DNA of 64,000 bases from Calothrix membranacea FACHB-236. Its GTDB lineage: Bacteria > Cyanobacteriota > Cyanobacteriia > Cyanobacteriales > Nostocaceae. The position numbers and the translations under genes were made by a program. Location: positions 181,596 to 245,595 of the forward strand of contig NZ_JACJPX010000003.1 in the NCBI RefSeq assembly GCF_014696315.1, written 5' to 3'. The notes beneath the pieces are model-generated. The model was not told the DNA's origin. It was given only the letters and a program-made list of their open reading frames with translations, and did no database searches. This document shows, one piece after another, positions 18,550 to 28,466 of this stretch (the first letter of the stretch is position 1; every line of letters starts with the position of its first letter).

Positions 18550-18943
18550 ATGGGCATTGGGCATTGGGCATTGGTAATTGGTGTTTGTCATTAATTATTT
18601 CTCCCCCTGCTCCCTGTCCCTTGCCTTACTCAGTCTCCCTTGTTTGGAAATATCAGCGTGCTATATTAATGCACCCGGATGCAATGCCATTGTATTGGCT
18701 GACATTGTTAATGCATCGGGATGCAATGCCATTGTATCGGCTGACATTGTTAATGCATCGGGATGCAATGCCATTGTATTGGCTGACATTGTTAATGTAT
18801 CGGGATGCAATGCCATTGTATTGGCTGACATTGTTAATGCATCGGGATGTAATGTAATTTTAGTAGCCAATCGCCAATCCTCTACTCCCTCATCCCCCTC
18901 ATCTCCCTCATCTCCCTCATCTCCCTCATCCCCCTCATCTCCC
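18550..18943. other. Spacer with 42-bp array and 9-bp microsatellite
   Basis: This 394-bp spacer is almost all repeats: a GGGCATT heptamer run (18551-18582), the 42-bp array (18669-18860) and a 9-bp repeat (18886-18948). ORFs across it are low-complexity and are not supported as genes. Confidence 0.7.
18669..18860. repeat. 42-bp tandem repeat array, about 4.5 copies
   Basis: The core GATGCAATGCCATTGTAT recurs at exact 42-bp steps (GCAATGCC at 18681, 18723, 18765 and 18807, with a diverged copy at 18849). 42 is twice the 21-bp period of the arrays at 11780 and 55508. Two plus frames and a minus frame stay open. Confidence 0.9.
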
Positions 18944-18948
18944 CTACC
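18886..18948. repeat. 9-bp microsatellite (CTCCCTCAT)
   Basis: About six tandem copies of CTCCCTCAT or CCCCCTCAT end just before the stop codon of the DUF202 gene. Confidence 0.85.
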
Positions 18949-19387
18949 TCTTACCTAACCCAGATTGGGGTTGATTAATCAAAGGAGATGGGCGGGGTGA
19001 CACTGGATTACGCAACAACAGGATAGGAATACTGAGAAGCCCGAAAATCATCACGGCTCCCGTCATCATCCATACTGATAGACGATGAGGTTGATAATTA
19101 CCTCGTTCAATTTGCCAGAAAACCTGATTGTATTGCCATGCAGCCAAAGCAATCATGACAATCCCAAAAATTACTAATACAATCCCTAAATTTTCCGAAT
19201 TGAATAAGGGATGTATATCAGGTTTCCTTTGTGTGATGGCTACATCCAGCTGATTTAAAAATAAACCAAATCTAGCGATCGCAAACCCAAACCCAATCAG
19301 TGCAATAGAAGTACGTAACCAAGCTAAAAAAGTACGTTCGTTAGCTTGATGCTCTCGTTGACGGTCTATTTTTGGTATTTTATTCAT
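18944..19387 (-). CDS. DUF202 (YidH-like) membrane protein
   Basis: This 147-residue protein begins with the family signature (NERTFLAWLRTSIALIGFGF, about 17-36), followed by two further helices (LGIVLVIFGIVMIALAAW and VWMMTGAVMIFGLLSIPIL). DUF202 proteins are small inner-membrane proteins of unknown function. Length is usual, with a non-conserved Pro/Gly tail that ends at the microsatellite. The gene is monocistronic. Confidence 0.88.
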   Translation of the reverse strand: MNKIPKIDRQREHQANERTFLAWLRTSIALIGFGFAIARFGLFLNQLDVAITQRKPDIHPLFNSENLGIVLVIFGIVMIALAAWQYNQVFWQIERGNYQPHRLSVWMMTGAVMIFGLLSIPILLLRNPVSPRPSPLINQPQSGLGKR

Positions 19388-19408
19388 CCGTGTTCCATCT
19401 CAAAAATT

Positions 19409-19436
19409 GTAGAGACGCGATTCATCGCGTCTCTAT
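19409..19436. repeat. Palindromic repeat copy
   Basis: GTAGAGACGCGA, TTCA and TCGCGTCTCTAT form an imperfect copy of the repeat at 1496-1523. It lies upstream of the DUF202 gene. Confidence 0.8.
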
Positions 19437-19576
19437 TCGCGATTGATCGCTTCCTTGTCTCCTTTTAGCCCTTCCACGCAGCAAAACACATCTACTGATA
19501 GAGACGTTTAGCTATATCATGCAATCATCATAAAATTAGATCAAATTTCCATAAATAATTAATTTAGGGGGCTACT

Positions 19577-19882
19577 ATGTCTCGTTTAACACAAATTCTC
19601 CAAAACTTTTACCTTCGTGTTGAAGGTTTTCTTTCCGTCATTTGGAATAAATTTGCCAATGTCATCAAAAGTTTCTTTGGTTTTTTTGCCAAACTCTTTG
19701 GATTAACTGAGTCTGGTTACTTTTTAGAATCTGATGCAGCACAAACTACAAAGCGGGTGGAAACTCCACAACAAATAGAAACTAAGCAAAATACTCCAGT
19801 TGAAACTCCCGCTAACCGCCGCCGTTCTAATGCCAAAATGGATTACTACCTAAACATGGCTCGTGATATTAAAAAGGGTTAA
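19577..19882 (+). CDS. Hypothetical 101-residue protein with hydrophobic N-terminal helices
   Basis: The product is not recognised. An amphipathic N-terminus (MSRLTQILQNFYLRVEGFLS) and an aromatic helix (FANVIKSFFGFFAKLFGL, about 27-44) suggest membrane-surface association. A Thr/Gln/Pro-rich linker (about 55-82) and a basic C-terminal segment (RRRSNAKMDYYLNMARDIKK) follow. AGGGGG lies about 8 bases before the ATG. It looks like a real conserved cyanobacterial protein of unknown role. It stands alone between repeat-rich spacers. Confidence 0.65.
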   Translation: MSRLTQILQNFYLRVEGFLSVIWNKFANVIKSFFGFFAKLFGLTESGYFLESDAAQTTKRVETPQQIETKQNTPVETPANRRRSNAKMDYYLNMARDIKKG

Positions 19883-20463
19883 TGGCCAGTTTTTAACAAA
19901 ACCTTTGGGGAAATTGCTTAACACAAGCTGTAATTAATTCCAATTCAAAAAACCTTTGTAATATATAGCAATCCTACAATGAGTTGTGAAATTACTCTTT
20001 AAAGTAGGAAGCAGGAAATCAGGAAAATGTAGTTTTTTTTCACAAATCAAATAGGAATGCTATATCAATCATCTGTAGGGACGCAAAGCTTTGCGTCCCT
20101 ATTCATGTATATTCACAAGTAGAGTGATTTAGCCCAAAGCTAATACCAATTTTAAAAAAGAATGCGACAGATTGTAGGGGCAAGGCATTGCCTTGCCCTC
20201 TAGAATATATTGATGTGTCGCTCACCAACCGAGATTTTCATTATTCAATGACTAATTTAATTTTAATTTATACAGAGTAGCTCACCAACTTGCAATCTAC
20301 TATAAATCCAAATTTATTATCAATAAACTTAACTATAAATCAATACGGTTCAGTTAGCGTCAAAAACCTTATTTGGCGTAGGTTGGGTTGAACGGAGTGA
20401 AACCCAACATTTTCACGACTTTGTTGGGTTTCGTCCCTATAAATCCAAATTTATTAAACTTAA
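19883..20463. other. Spacer with several dispersed repeats
   Basis: This is 581 bp without a supported ORF. It holds a palindrome around TAGGGACGCAAAGC/GCTTTGCGTCCCTA (20074-20101), an uninterrupted copy of the host palindromic repeat (20142-20222), and a GGGTTGAACGGAGTGAAACCC-type hairpin region (about 20381-20440). Confidence 0.6.
20142..20222. repeat. Palindromic host repeat, empty site
   Basis: The sequence runs from AATACCAATTTT through GGGGCAAGGCATTGCCTTGCCC to TAGAATATATTGATGTGTCG. The same element at about 29031-29338 and at 63840-63899 is split by a mobile element at the central GGCATTGCC. Here that centre is intact. Confidence 0.8.
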
Positions 20464-22155
20464 CTATAAATTATTTGGTATTGTTTTAAACTTCTGAGGC
20501 GAACCTAAAGAATAATCTTCTAATTTAAAATCAGCAAAAGGCTTCTTCTCTAATCTATCCCTCAAAGCTTCATCCAAAATTACACCATCTGACTTCTGCT
20601 TCACGCCAATAATAATAATACTTCTCTGATATGCAGTGGAATCTTGGCTTGCTTGACAATCACTCCGTTGAAATTGTCCCAAATTTAATAAGCGATAATT
20701 TTTGACAGTCCCACTAAATAATTTTTTCGCTAAGAGTTGGATTTGTTTAGAACGTTCTAAAGCCCTACTTTGTTCAGTTGCAACATCACCCTCACATGAA
20801 GCTGTACCTACAGAGATAATCTCGGTAGGATTTTCCATTATCTTCTGTATACCTTCTTGCTCTAAATTTAACTTTAAAACTTCTAAACTAATAATACTAT
20901 CGTTATTTTTAATTTGAAAATTACTGCCTAATAGCCACTTGTATTCAACTGATAAAACTGCAATATTAAACTCAGCAACTCTACCTTGGCTATCCTTCCC
21001 TTCCACATAAGGAAAGTAATCTACCTTACCTTTTCTTTCTGGCGACTGTCCATAATTAGGTATAAAGTTCAATCTTAAATTACCTAAAATTAAGGCTAGT
21101 AACCACAGCAATCCTAAAGAAGTAATTAGTGCAGCGATTAATGCCAAAAGATGCGGTTTTGGTTTGGTTAATAAAGTTTTACTAGTTGGTGAATATGGCT
21201 GTTCAGTTTGAATATTTTGTCCTAAATTTACCGTTGAATTTGCATTTATTTGCTTTTCAATTTCTTCTAAACGCTGTAAAATCTCTTGGGCATTGGCGGG
21301 ACGCTTGTCTATTTCTGGTGCCATCAGCCAATCGATTAAATTTAACAGTAAAGTTGAGATATGATTAGCACGATTGCGCCAGTGTAAAACATTATGCTGA
21401 ATATCGTACATATCCAAGGGATGATATCCCGTCAATAAAAATACCAAAGTGCGTCCTAAAGCAAAAAAATCGGATTGCGGTACAGCTTCCCCATGCATTT
21501 GTTCTGGTGCGCTATAACCAGATGACATAATTGCATTTACCCCAGTCAAAGACTTTGCTAATTCTTTAGCTGTGCCAAAATCAATTAAAAATAAATCTCT
21601 GCCATCTTCCTGATTCAGGTGATCTGGAGAATTACGAATCATAATATTACATGGCTTAATATCTCGATGCAGATATTGCTTACCGTGTAATACCACTAAA
21701 ATCTCTAGCAATTGTTTCAACCAAGCTATAGCTTGCGTTTGAGATATAGGGACATTATCATGCTGCTTGAGCCATTGCTCTAAATTAATGCCATTAATTT
21801 TTTCCATTACCAAGCAATGCAACAGCAACTCATCTCTGGTTTTATATTGGAAGTATCCATCAACTTTAGGTATACCAGGATGATCCAACTTTCCCAACAC
21901 AGCTACTTCTTGCTGGAATAATTCTATTACCTTAGGGTCAGCGGCAAGATTTGCTTCCAGCACTTTGAGGATTTTTGGTGTGTCTTTTTCGTATGCTTCA
22001 TAGACCTTACTAAAGCCAGAGTTATCACATATTAGCCGCATTACCCGATAGCGTCCCAGCAATTCTAACTGGGAACCACAATTCTGGCAAAAGCGATGTT
22101 CCTCCTGGTCTACTTGATTAGCTTGAGTACAAGCGGGGTTAATACAAAGGCTCAT
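20464..22155 (-). CDS. Serine/threonine protein kinase with N-terminal zinc ribbon and OmpA-like tail
   Basis: This 563-residue protein has an N-terminal four-cysteine zinc ribbon (C4, C9, C23, C26). A Hanks-type kinase domain follows (about 34-300) with KILKVLE (ATP lysine), YLHRDIKPCNIM (catalytic loop), LFLIDFGTAKEL (DFG) and SGYSAPEQMHG (APE). One membrane helix lies at about 338-358 (LLALIAALITSLGLLWLLALI). The C-terminal extracytoplasmic region carries an OmpA-C-like stretch (ISVGTASCEGDVATEQSRALERSKQI). All catalytic residues are present. It is likely a membrane kinase sensing envelope state. This zinc-ribbon kinase type is typical of cyanobacteria. The target is unknown. Confidence 0.9.
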   Translation of the reverse strand: MSLCINPACTQANQVDQEEHRFCQNCGSQLELLGRYRVMRLICDNSGFSKVYEAYEKDTPKILKVLEANLAADPKVIELFQQEVAVLGKLDHPGIPKVDGYFQYKTRDELLLHCLVMEKINGINLEQWLKQHDNVPISQTQAIAWLKQLLEILVVLHGKQYLHRDIKPCNIMIRNSPDHLNQEDGRDLFLIDFGTAKELAKSLTGVNAIMSSGYSAPEQMHGEAVPQSDFFALGRTLVFLLTGYHPLDMYDIQHNVLHWRNRANHISTLLLNLIDWLMAPEIDKRPANAQEILQRLEEIEKQINANSTVNLGQNIQTEQPYSPTSKTLLTKPKPHLLALIAALITSLGLLWLLALILGNLRLNFIPNYGQSPERKGKVDYFPYVEGKDSQGRVAEFNIAVLSVEYKWLLGSNFQIKNNDSIISLEVLKLNLEQEGIQKIMENPTEIISVGTASCEGDVATEQSRALERSKQIQLLAKKLFSGTVKNYRLLNLGQFQRSDCQASQDSTAYQRSIIIIGVKQKSDGVILDEALRDRLEKKPFADFKLEDYSLGSPQKFKTIPNNL

Positions 22156-22380
22156 GACTGGCTAGTAGGTAATATGATTAAGGGTGAAGGATGAAGGATA
22201 AAGTATGAAGTATAGAAAAGCAACAAATTGAACTAAATACTATAAGAGATAGCATTTTTCAGTCCAAATTTAGTTTGTGTTAAAGGGTTTATATTGTCCC
22301 TCAACTTCTTTATCTTTTACCTTGAATTTACAAGTCTGGCATTGGAACTTATACATACTATTACCCTCATCTTTCATCCT

Positions 22381-23241
22381 TCATTGGTGCTGTTTTAAGA
22401 ACACTTCTACAGTTCGGTTAAATTCTTCTGGTTTTGTCAAGAATGGCCAATGATTCCCAGGAACTTGGCAGAGGCTTAAGTTTTTTAGATAGGTTTTGTA
22501 GGGTTTAAGTTGCCATTCTTGACGGTTTACGCCTTTTTGCGGTTGTACAAACAGAGTTGGCAGATAAACGGGTTCTGTTAACCCAGGTACTCGCATCACA
22601 TCTTCAAAAATTCCATCGCGGGCAGCTATAGTAAATTTGCTACCCCAATTACCATCAGGTTTTTGTTCGACTCCGGCTTGAAAAACCTGCTGATGTAAAG
22701 AAGTCCAGCCTTGATACTGGCTTAACTGCTGCGCTTGTTTTTCCGCTTCCTCATAACTTGCGAAGGGGCCCATGCTTTTGAGAAAAGGTAACACGCGGTA
22801 CAACAGCGGAAATGTCAGCTTGAAGAAGTTGGGCATTTTCCAAATAAAAATGGGATCGACCAGAATCATGCTGCGTAACCGTTCTGGATGCTTTCTAGCC
22901 CAAATTGCAGCTAACTTACCTGTCCACGAATGACTGACAACATGGGCACTAGACCATCCTAAATGATCCATGAGCGCTTCTAAATCCGCGATCGCACTTT
23001 CAAAAGAGTAATCTAATAGAGATTCTGGCTTGCTGCTTTCGCCATGACCGCGCATATCTGGCGCAACTATGTGGTAATCTGCTGCCAGATAATCCCCTAA
23101 GCTAGACCACACAAGGGCATGGTCACCTAAGCCGTGTAACAGTAGTAAGGGTACTTCACCTTGGTGCCACTCTAAGTAAGACAGTTGCAAGTCTGGCTTG
23201 GATAAGGTTTGACGTACAGGCATCATTACATATCTACCCAT
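22381..23241 (-). CDS. Alpha/beta hydrolase with atypical nucleophile elbow
   Basis: This alpha/beta hydrolase fold protein has the oxyanion block LLLLHGLGDHALVW, DMRGHGESS, the nucleophile elbow VVSHSWTGKLAA and a late histidine in VPGNHWPF. The elbow reads S-x-S-x-T instead of the usual G-x-S-x-G, though the central Ser is present. The ORF is open to a TTG at 23301. I prefer ATG 23241 (MGRYVMMPVRQT, 286 residues), and ATG 23223 is also possible. The substrate is unknown. The protein has no signal peptide and appears monocistronic. Confidence 0.8.
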   Translation of the reverse strand: MGRYVMMPVRQTLSKPDLQLSYLEWHQGEVPLLLLHGLGDHALVWSSLGDYLAADYHIVAPDMRGHGESSKPESLLDYSFESAIADLEALMDHLGWSSAHVVSHSWTGKLAAIWARKHPERLRSMILVDPIFIWKMPNFFKLTFPLLYRVLPFLKSMGPFASYEEAEKQAQQLSQYQGWTSLHQQVFQAGVEQKPDGNWGSKFTIAARDGIFEDVMRVPGLTEPVYLPTLFVQPQKGVNRQEWQLKPYKTYLKNLSLCQVPGNHWPFLTKPEEFNRTVEVFLKQHQ

Positions 23242-23530
23242 AGATAGAGCTTCGCGCTTATATGTTATCGCGAAAAGAAAAATGTCTGCACTTTTGGGCA
23301 AATTAAGAAGGAACAGTTAACAGGTAAGGAATACAGAGATTTTAGCCCTGCTGAAAATTTTTCTCTAAATAACCGTAATTTTGATATTTCCTTCTTAAGT
23401 TAAGATTTATGTCAATAAATGCTAAACTCTGGGTATCTAAATTTATATTTTCAATTTGTGCAGTATCAAATGATCAATTTTTGTTTAATTTAACGAGATA
23501 AAATGGCAGGCAAAAGCAGTTATTTTACAT

Positions 23531-23725
23531 ATGCGTTACAAAGTCAAGTTAAATAAAACTCATATAGGATATGCTATTTGGTGTCCTGCGTTACCAGGAT
23601 GTTGGACTTTGGGAGAAACTGAAGAAGAGGCTTTAGAAAATATCAAACACGCAATTAAAGCTTATTTAGAAACTATGGATGAAGTAAATCAAAATGCAGA
23701 ATTACGTTATGTAGAGGTGCGATGA
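23531..23725 (+). CDS. HicB-like antitoxin-family protein (solitary)
   Basis: This 64-residue protein matches the HicB/UPF0150 N-terminal fold: YAIWCPALPGCWTLGETEEEALENIKHAIKAYLET in outline, with the conserved P-x-L-P-G-C and G-x-T-x-x-E-A steps. It lacks the C-terminal DNA-binding helix found in longer HicB proteins. No HicA toxin is visible. Only a 23-codon ORF overlaps its stop (ATGA at 23722, to 23793). It may be a stand-alone protein or the remnant of a toxin-antitoxin pair. Confidence 0.8.
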   Translation: MRYKVKLNKTHIGYAIWCPALPGCWTLGETEEEALENIKHAIKAYLETMDEVNQNAELRYVEVR

Positions 23726-23817
23726 TTGCTAATTGCTGCATAGCTGCTGGACTAAAATTGTCCGCTTTCTCAATATTGCGCCTTAAATCTTGACTCTTCA
23801 CTCTTAAGTTTTACTAC

Positions 23818-24669
23818 TTAAATAGGCGTAATCCAATAGGTAATTCCCCTAACTACTTGTTTCTTAAACCCAAATAAAGGTAATTCTGCTTCAGTTAAAC
23901 CTAAATAAGTCCAATGAGGAATATCATTTTCTACTGTTTGAAACCAGCCATTTTGATTTAAAGCTAGTCTTTGCTTGGGGCTAGAAACACGTAAATCTAT
24001 AGCTAATCCCCAGAGATGTTGCGATGATCCTGGTGGTGCTACTACTCCCAAAATAGCGGTTTCTTTACCTTGGCGGACTTTATCTAAAGTTCTACTGTTA
24101 GCATATTTGTTCCAAAATCTTAAATTGGTAGTAAAGGTGCGAGTACAATCACCGCTACCATAACCTGATTTGAGAGGAATATTTTGTAAGTTACGTGCTT
24201 GATTTAAAGCTAATCCGGCTGATTGTTGTAAATAGCAATCCTTTGTCCCATTAACTTTCACCATTTGTAGAGTAGATTGAAATTCCTTAGTTTCTTGCTC
24301 ATTAGCAAATAGAACCTTTGGCGGTAATTTGGTTTCTGCTTTTTGATTAATAAATGGCGCACCATATTTACGCAACAATATATATTCAAAAGTTCCTGGT
24401 TGGGGAATTGTCGGTAATTTAATGGCAATTGTAGTTAAAAAACGCTGTTGCTCATTTAGTTGAGGATCAGGAGTAAAAGGCGTAATGGGAGTTTCTGAGG
24501 TTGTAGGATATGGTGTAATACATGGTGTAGAAAGATTGTTTAAACAACTGTTAAACTGTGCAGTGTTAATCACTGTTTGATGATGCACAATTCCATTACT
24601 AGCAACTAAAATAAAAGTCAAAGAGAAAGTAATTATATATAATGCTAATCTTCGTAATATTCGTTGCAT
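23818..24669 (-). CDS. Peptidase M15 family (D-Ala-D-Ala carboxypeptidase-like)
   Basis: This 283-residue protein has an N-terminal membrane anchor or signal sequence (LALYIITFSLTFILVAS), a Pro/Thr-rich linker, and a C-terminal M15/VanY-like domain. The zinc-site signature is GSSQHLWGLAIDLRV (H and D ligands), and the third ligand is in PHWTYLG. The family cleaves D-Ala-D-Ala in peptidoglycan. A periplasmic wall-remodelling role is likely. Length is usual. It is followed downstream, convergently, by the HicB-like gene. Confidence 0.83.
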   Translation of the reverse strand: MQRILRRLALYIITFSLTFILVASNGIVHHQTVINTAQFNSCLNNLSTPCITPYPTTSETPITPFTPDPQLNEQQRFLTTIAIKLPTIPQPGTFEYILLRKYGAPFINQKAETKLPPKVLFANEQETKEFQSTLQMVKVNGTKDCYLQQSAGLALNQARNLQNIPLKSGYGSGDCTRTFTTNLRFWNKYANSRTLDKVRQGKETAILGVVAPPGSSQHLWGLAIDLRVSSPKQRLALNQNGWFQTVENDIPHWTYLGLTEAELPLFGFKKQVVRGITYWITPI

Positions 24670-25022
24670 AATTTAGTCTCTACTAAGGATAGAAGAACCA
24701 GATAAAATTATATTTATATGTGATATCCAAGTTTTTGTGAAAAGAATATAAAAAGCCCAAATAATTAAATAATAAATTGCTATATATCCATAAAATCTCA
24801 GAAAATCTCTGATATTTCCTCTCTGCGGCTCTGCGGCTCTGCGTGATATTTATAAAAATCTCTAATCACCATAGAAATTAGCATTAGTTCAGTAGTTAGT
24901 ATAATTCCAAAATAAATTTTTGACGGCTAAATTGTTTCACTGCTGGCAATTCCTAACACATCCATGAAATTACGGTATCAGTTAAAATTGAACATAACTC
25001 TCAGTTTGTTGACCTTGTAAGT
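24670..25022. other. Promoter region between the M15 gene and mnmG
   Basis: This 353-bp divergent spacer has a short CTCTGCGG direct repeat (about 24821-24845), a motif that also appears in complement at about 49690. No other structure stands out. It should contain both promoters. Confidence 0.4.
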
Positions 25023-26966
25023 ATGACCATGCACAATTCCATTGAATTTCAAGACGCTTTTGATGTTATTGTCGTCGGTGCAGGTCACGCCGGTTGTGAA
25101 GCAGCCCTTGCTACTGCCCGTCTCGGTTGTCGCACTCTGCTGTTGACGCTGAATTTAGATAAAATTGCTTGGCAACCATGTAATCCCGCAGTGGGCGGCC
25201 CGGCTAAATCTCAATTAACCCATGAAGTTGATGCTTTGGGTGGGGAAATTGGGAAAATGGCAGACCGGACTTATTTGCAAAAGCGGATTCTCAATTCTTC
25301 ACGAGGCCCGGCTGTGTGGGCTTTACGCGCCCAGACGGATAAGCGAGAATATGCAGCCGTGATGAAAGCAATTGTCGAGAATCAAGAGAACTTGATCATC
25401 CGCGAAGCGATGGCTACAGACTTGGTGTTAGGCGCTAATGATGAAGTGATTGGCGTTGAGACATACTTTGGTGTAGCGTTCCAATGTAAAGCTGTAATAT
25501 TGACTACTGGTACTTTCTTAGGTGGTCGGATTTGGGTTGGTAACAAATCGATGGCTGCGGGACGTGCTGGGGAATTTGCGGCTGAGGGCTTAACACAAAC
25601 TTTAAATAGGCTAGGATTTGAAACTGGCAGACTCAAGACTGGTACGCCAGCAAGGGTAGATAAGCGATCGGTGGACTACAGTAAAATGACTCTCCAGCCT
25701 GGGGATGAAGAGGTGCGCTGGTTTAGCTTTGACCCAGAAGTTTGGGTAGAACGGGAACAAATGCCTTGTTATATTACCCGCACTACACCAGAAACTCATC
25801 GATTGATTCAAGAGAATTTGCACCTATCACCTGTTTATGGTGGTTGGGTAGAAGCCAAGGGCCCCCGCTATTGCCCCAGTATTGAAGATAAGATAGTGCG
25901 CTTTGCTGATAAAGAAAGCCATCAAATATTTATTGAACCCGAAGGTAGAGACATTCCCGAACTATATATTCAAGGGTTTTCTACAGGGTTACCAGAAAAT
26001 CTGCAAATCCAAATGCTGCGGAGTCTCCCCGGTTTAGAAAAATGTGTGATGCTGCGTCCGGCTTATGCGGTGGAATATGACTATTTACCTGCAACGCAGT
26101 GTTATCCCACATTGATGACGAAGAAAATTGAGGGGCTGTTTTGTGCTGGACAGATTAACGGTACCACAGGTTATGAAGAAGCCGCAGCCCAAGGCTTTGT
26201 CGCAGGTGTGAACGCAGCCAGATTTGCACGCGATCGCGAAATGATTGTCTTTGCACGTGAGCAAAGTTACATTGGAACTTTAGTAGATGACCTGTGTACC
26301 AAAGATTTGCGTGAGCCTTACCGTATGCTTACTAGTCGCTCAGAGTACCGTTTAATACTACGCTCTGATAACGCCGACCAGCGATTAACACCTTTGGGTA
26401 GAGAAATTGGCTTAATAGACGATCGCCGTTGGGATATGTTTACCCGCAAACAAGCCCAAATCATTGCTGAAAAAGAACGGTTACACGCCACCCGGGTAAA
26501 AGAACATGATGAAATTGGCAAAGCGATCGCAGCTGATACCCAACAAGCAATTAAAGGCTCAATCACTCTTGCTGACTTACTCCGTCGTCCAGGATTTCAT
26601 TACACCAAGCTGGAACAGTATGGACTAGGTAATACGGAACTCAACCAATTTGAGAAAGAAGGTGCAGAAATTGACATTAAATATGCTGGCTACCTGGCGA
26701 GACAACAAAATCAGATTGACCAAATTGCTCGTCAAGCCCACCGCCAACTGCCTGCTGATTTAGATTATTCAACAATTGATACACTTTCTAAAGAAGCGCG
26801 AGAAAAGTTAAGTAAAGTAAAACCGCTTACTATCGGTCAAGCCGCACGGATTGGAGGGGTGAACCCAGCAGATATAAATGCTTTATTAATATATCTAGAA
26901 TTACGCAAAACAAAGAGCCAGTCAGAGTTTCCAGCATTGGCTTCAAAAAAACTTCATGAAGCTTGA
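25023..26966 (+). CDS. mnmG: tRNA uridine-5-carboxymethylaminomethyl modification enzyme MnmG (GidA)
   Basis: This 647-residue FAD protein has the Rossmann motif [21 protein letters not shown] (about 15-35), the GidA signatures [21 protein letters not shown] and [15 protein letters not shown], the FAD block [19 protein letters not shown], and the C-terminal domain [20 protein letters not shown]. With MnmE it modifies the wobble uridine of certain tRNAs, using methylene-tetrahydrofolate, FAD and GTP. Full length. The start may be ATG 25023 or 25029. It is well conserved and monocistronic here. Confidence 0.97.
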   Translation: MTMHNSIEFQDAFDVIVVGAGHAGCEAALATARLGCRTLLLTLNLDKIAWQPCNPAVGGPAKSQLTHEVDALGGEIGKMADRTYLQKRILNSSRGPAVWALRAQTDKREYAAVMKAIVENQENLIIREAMATDLVLGANDEVIGVETYFGVAFQCKAVILTTGTFLGGRIWVGNKSMAAGRAGEFAAEGLTQTLNRLGFETGRLKTGTPARVDKRSVDYSKMTLQPGDEEVRWFSFDPEVWVEREQMPCYITRTTPETHRLIQENLHLSPVYGGWVEAKGPRYCPSIEDKIVRFADKESHQIFIEPEGRDIPELYIQGFSTGLPENLQIQMLRSLPGLEKCVMLRPAYAVEYDYLPATQCYPTLMTKKIEGLFCAGQINGTTGYEEAAAQGFVAGVNAARFARDREMIVFAREQSYIGTLVDDLCTKDLREPYRMLTSRSEYRLILRSDNADQRLTPLGREIGLIDDRRWDMFTRKQAQIIAEKERLHATRVKEHDEIGKAIAADTQQAIKGSITLADLLRRPGFHYTKLEQYGLGNTELNQFEKEGAEIDIKYAGYLARQQNQIDQIARQAHRQLPADLDYSTIDTLSKEAREKLSKVKPLTIGQAARIGGVNPADINALLIYLELRKTKSQSEFPALASKKLHEA

Positions 26967-27176
26967 GTATAGTAGTAGGGAAGAGATTGGTATGATAGAT
27001 GACATGAATTAAGAACTGGCATCATCAGCAGTCTCTAGATTGTCAGTTGAATTTAATACCAGCAAGCAATCAGCCTGTCTATATTAGACAGGAGGTTGGA
27101 TATTTAACCAAAAATCTCTATCCCCAGGCAGTCAGGGCGGCTTTTCCCCGCCTTCGCAGCTACCATCACAAAGCCT

Positions 27177-28466
27177 ATGTTAAAAGAAGCCAGCACCCGT
27201 TTCATTATTCCGGAAGCGTCAGATGAGTTAATCTCCAACGAACCTTGGACGATTGAAGTTTATGCTGATGGCTTGATGGATGAACTCTTTGCCGATATCG
27301 ACAATGTTCTGGATTATAGCGGTAGTTTTCCTACCCAAACTGTGAATGTACAATACGTTCCTGTACAGACAGTAAGAATGCCAGAGATTGTCTTACCAGA
27401 TGACCTACACCAAACTATCCAGGGAGTGTCTCAAATTAGAGACAATCCAGCGAGAAAGACTGTAGTTGAAAATTCTCCCAGAAAAGCAGTTACCCGCAAA
27501 ATCAAAAAAGGTAGACGACCTTTAGCCACCTTGTTAATTGTCGGGACAACAATTGTTGGCGTAGCGATCGCTGGCATTCTCTATCTGCTAAACTCAAAAG
27601 TCTTCACGTTCCCGACTATCCCACATCTCGCTACCAATCTTCAGATTGCGCCCCGTGTTGTACCGCAGAAAGTAGATGTACAAGCTGAGTTAGTTGACTA
27701 TATGCTAGGTGCATTGTCAGTCATCGATCAGCAAGAGAACAGAAATAATCAAAGCTACGCCACCCCAGGAATTGCTAATCCCAAACCAGCAGCCTTAGCA
27801 GTAGCTAACGATGCAACAAATGTGGTTTTACCACAACCGCTGACGGCGAATAATACGCCACCAGTACCAGTCCGTTCGACAAACGTTGTTGAGCGCATAT
27901 ATATCCCCGTTTATCAAGCGCCTTCCCCAATGCGCTATACACCACCACTGTTGCCAGGTGTTCCTAAACCCATATCATCAGTAGGTAGCGCATCCCGGCT
28001 CAATCCGGTGAAAAATGCCTTGAATTCGCCCCGCAAACCAGCCAAGCCAGTAAGCGTTAATATGTATGCTGCGGCTGTGCGCCCAGATCTTAAACCTGTA
28101 GGTGTGCGAACTGCGCCACTGGTCGTCAAGCAATCATCAAATTTGCTACCAACATTACCAGTTGCTTCATTCCGCGTTGCACCACCACAATTGCCAACAG
28201 CTACAGCGCCCGTATCTGCTGCATCCCAACACCAAGTTGTAGCAACAGTTCCAGAAGTTTATGCTCCGACTCAAACCTTAGAAGGAATACTAGAGTTGGG
28301 TAGCAAATCTGCGGCTTTGTTTAAAATTGACGGTGTAAGTCACCGCGTTGTTGTTGGTGAAAGCATTGGCTCTAGTGGTTGGACACTAGTAGATGTGAAT
28401 AATGGTGAAGCGATCGTGCGGCGTAATGGCGAAGTGCGTTCGATTTATACAGGACAAAGGTTGTAA
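27177..28466 (+). CDS. Single-pass membrane protein with GspC/PilP-like C-terminal domain
   Basis: This 429-residue protein has a cytoplasmic N-terminus (~112 residues) ending in a basic segment (RKIKKGRRPL), one membrane helix (about 116-138, LATLLIVGTTIVGVAIAGIL), a long Pro/Ala/Val-rich periplasmic linker, and a folded C-terminus. The last ~65 residues (LEGILELGSKSAALFKIDGV... HRVVVGESIGSSGWTLVDV... VRRNGEVRSIYTGQRL in outline) resemble the small beta domain of type II secretion GspC and type IV pilus PilP proteins. It could link envelope machinery to the periplasm. No partner genes are adjacent. The assignment is by motif resemblance only. Confidence 0.6.
   Translation: MLKEASTRFIIPEASDELISNEPWTIEVYADGLMDELFADIDNVLDYSGSFPTQTVNVQYVPVQTVRMPEIVLPDDLHQTIQGVSQIRDNPARKTVVENSPRKAVTRKIKKGRRPLATLLIVGTTIVGVAIAGILYLLNSKVFTFPTIPHLATNLQIAPRVVPQKVDVQAELVDYMLGALSVIDQQENRNNQSYATPGIANPKPAALAVANDATNVVLPQPLTANNTPPVPVRSTNVVERIYIPVYQAPSPMRYTPPLLPGVPKPISSVGSASRLNPVKNALNSPRKPAKPVSVNMYAAAVRPDLKPVGVRTAPLVVKQSSNLLPTLPVASFRVAPPQLPTATAPVSAASQHQVVATVPEVYAPTQTLEGILELGSKSAALFKIDGVSHRVVVGESIGSSGWTLVDVNNGEAIVRRNGEVRSIYTGQRL

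Noticed and set aside
18546..18958. ORFs of 103 and 126 residues over the 42-bp array and microsatellite
   Set aside because: They read repeats in two overlapping frames. Neither has a domain or ribosome site.
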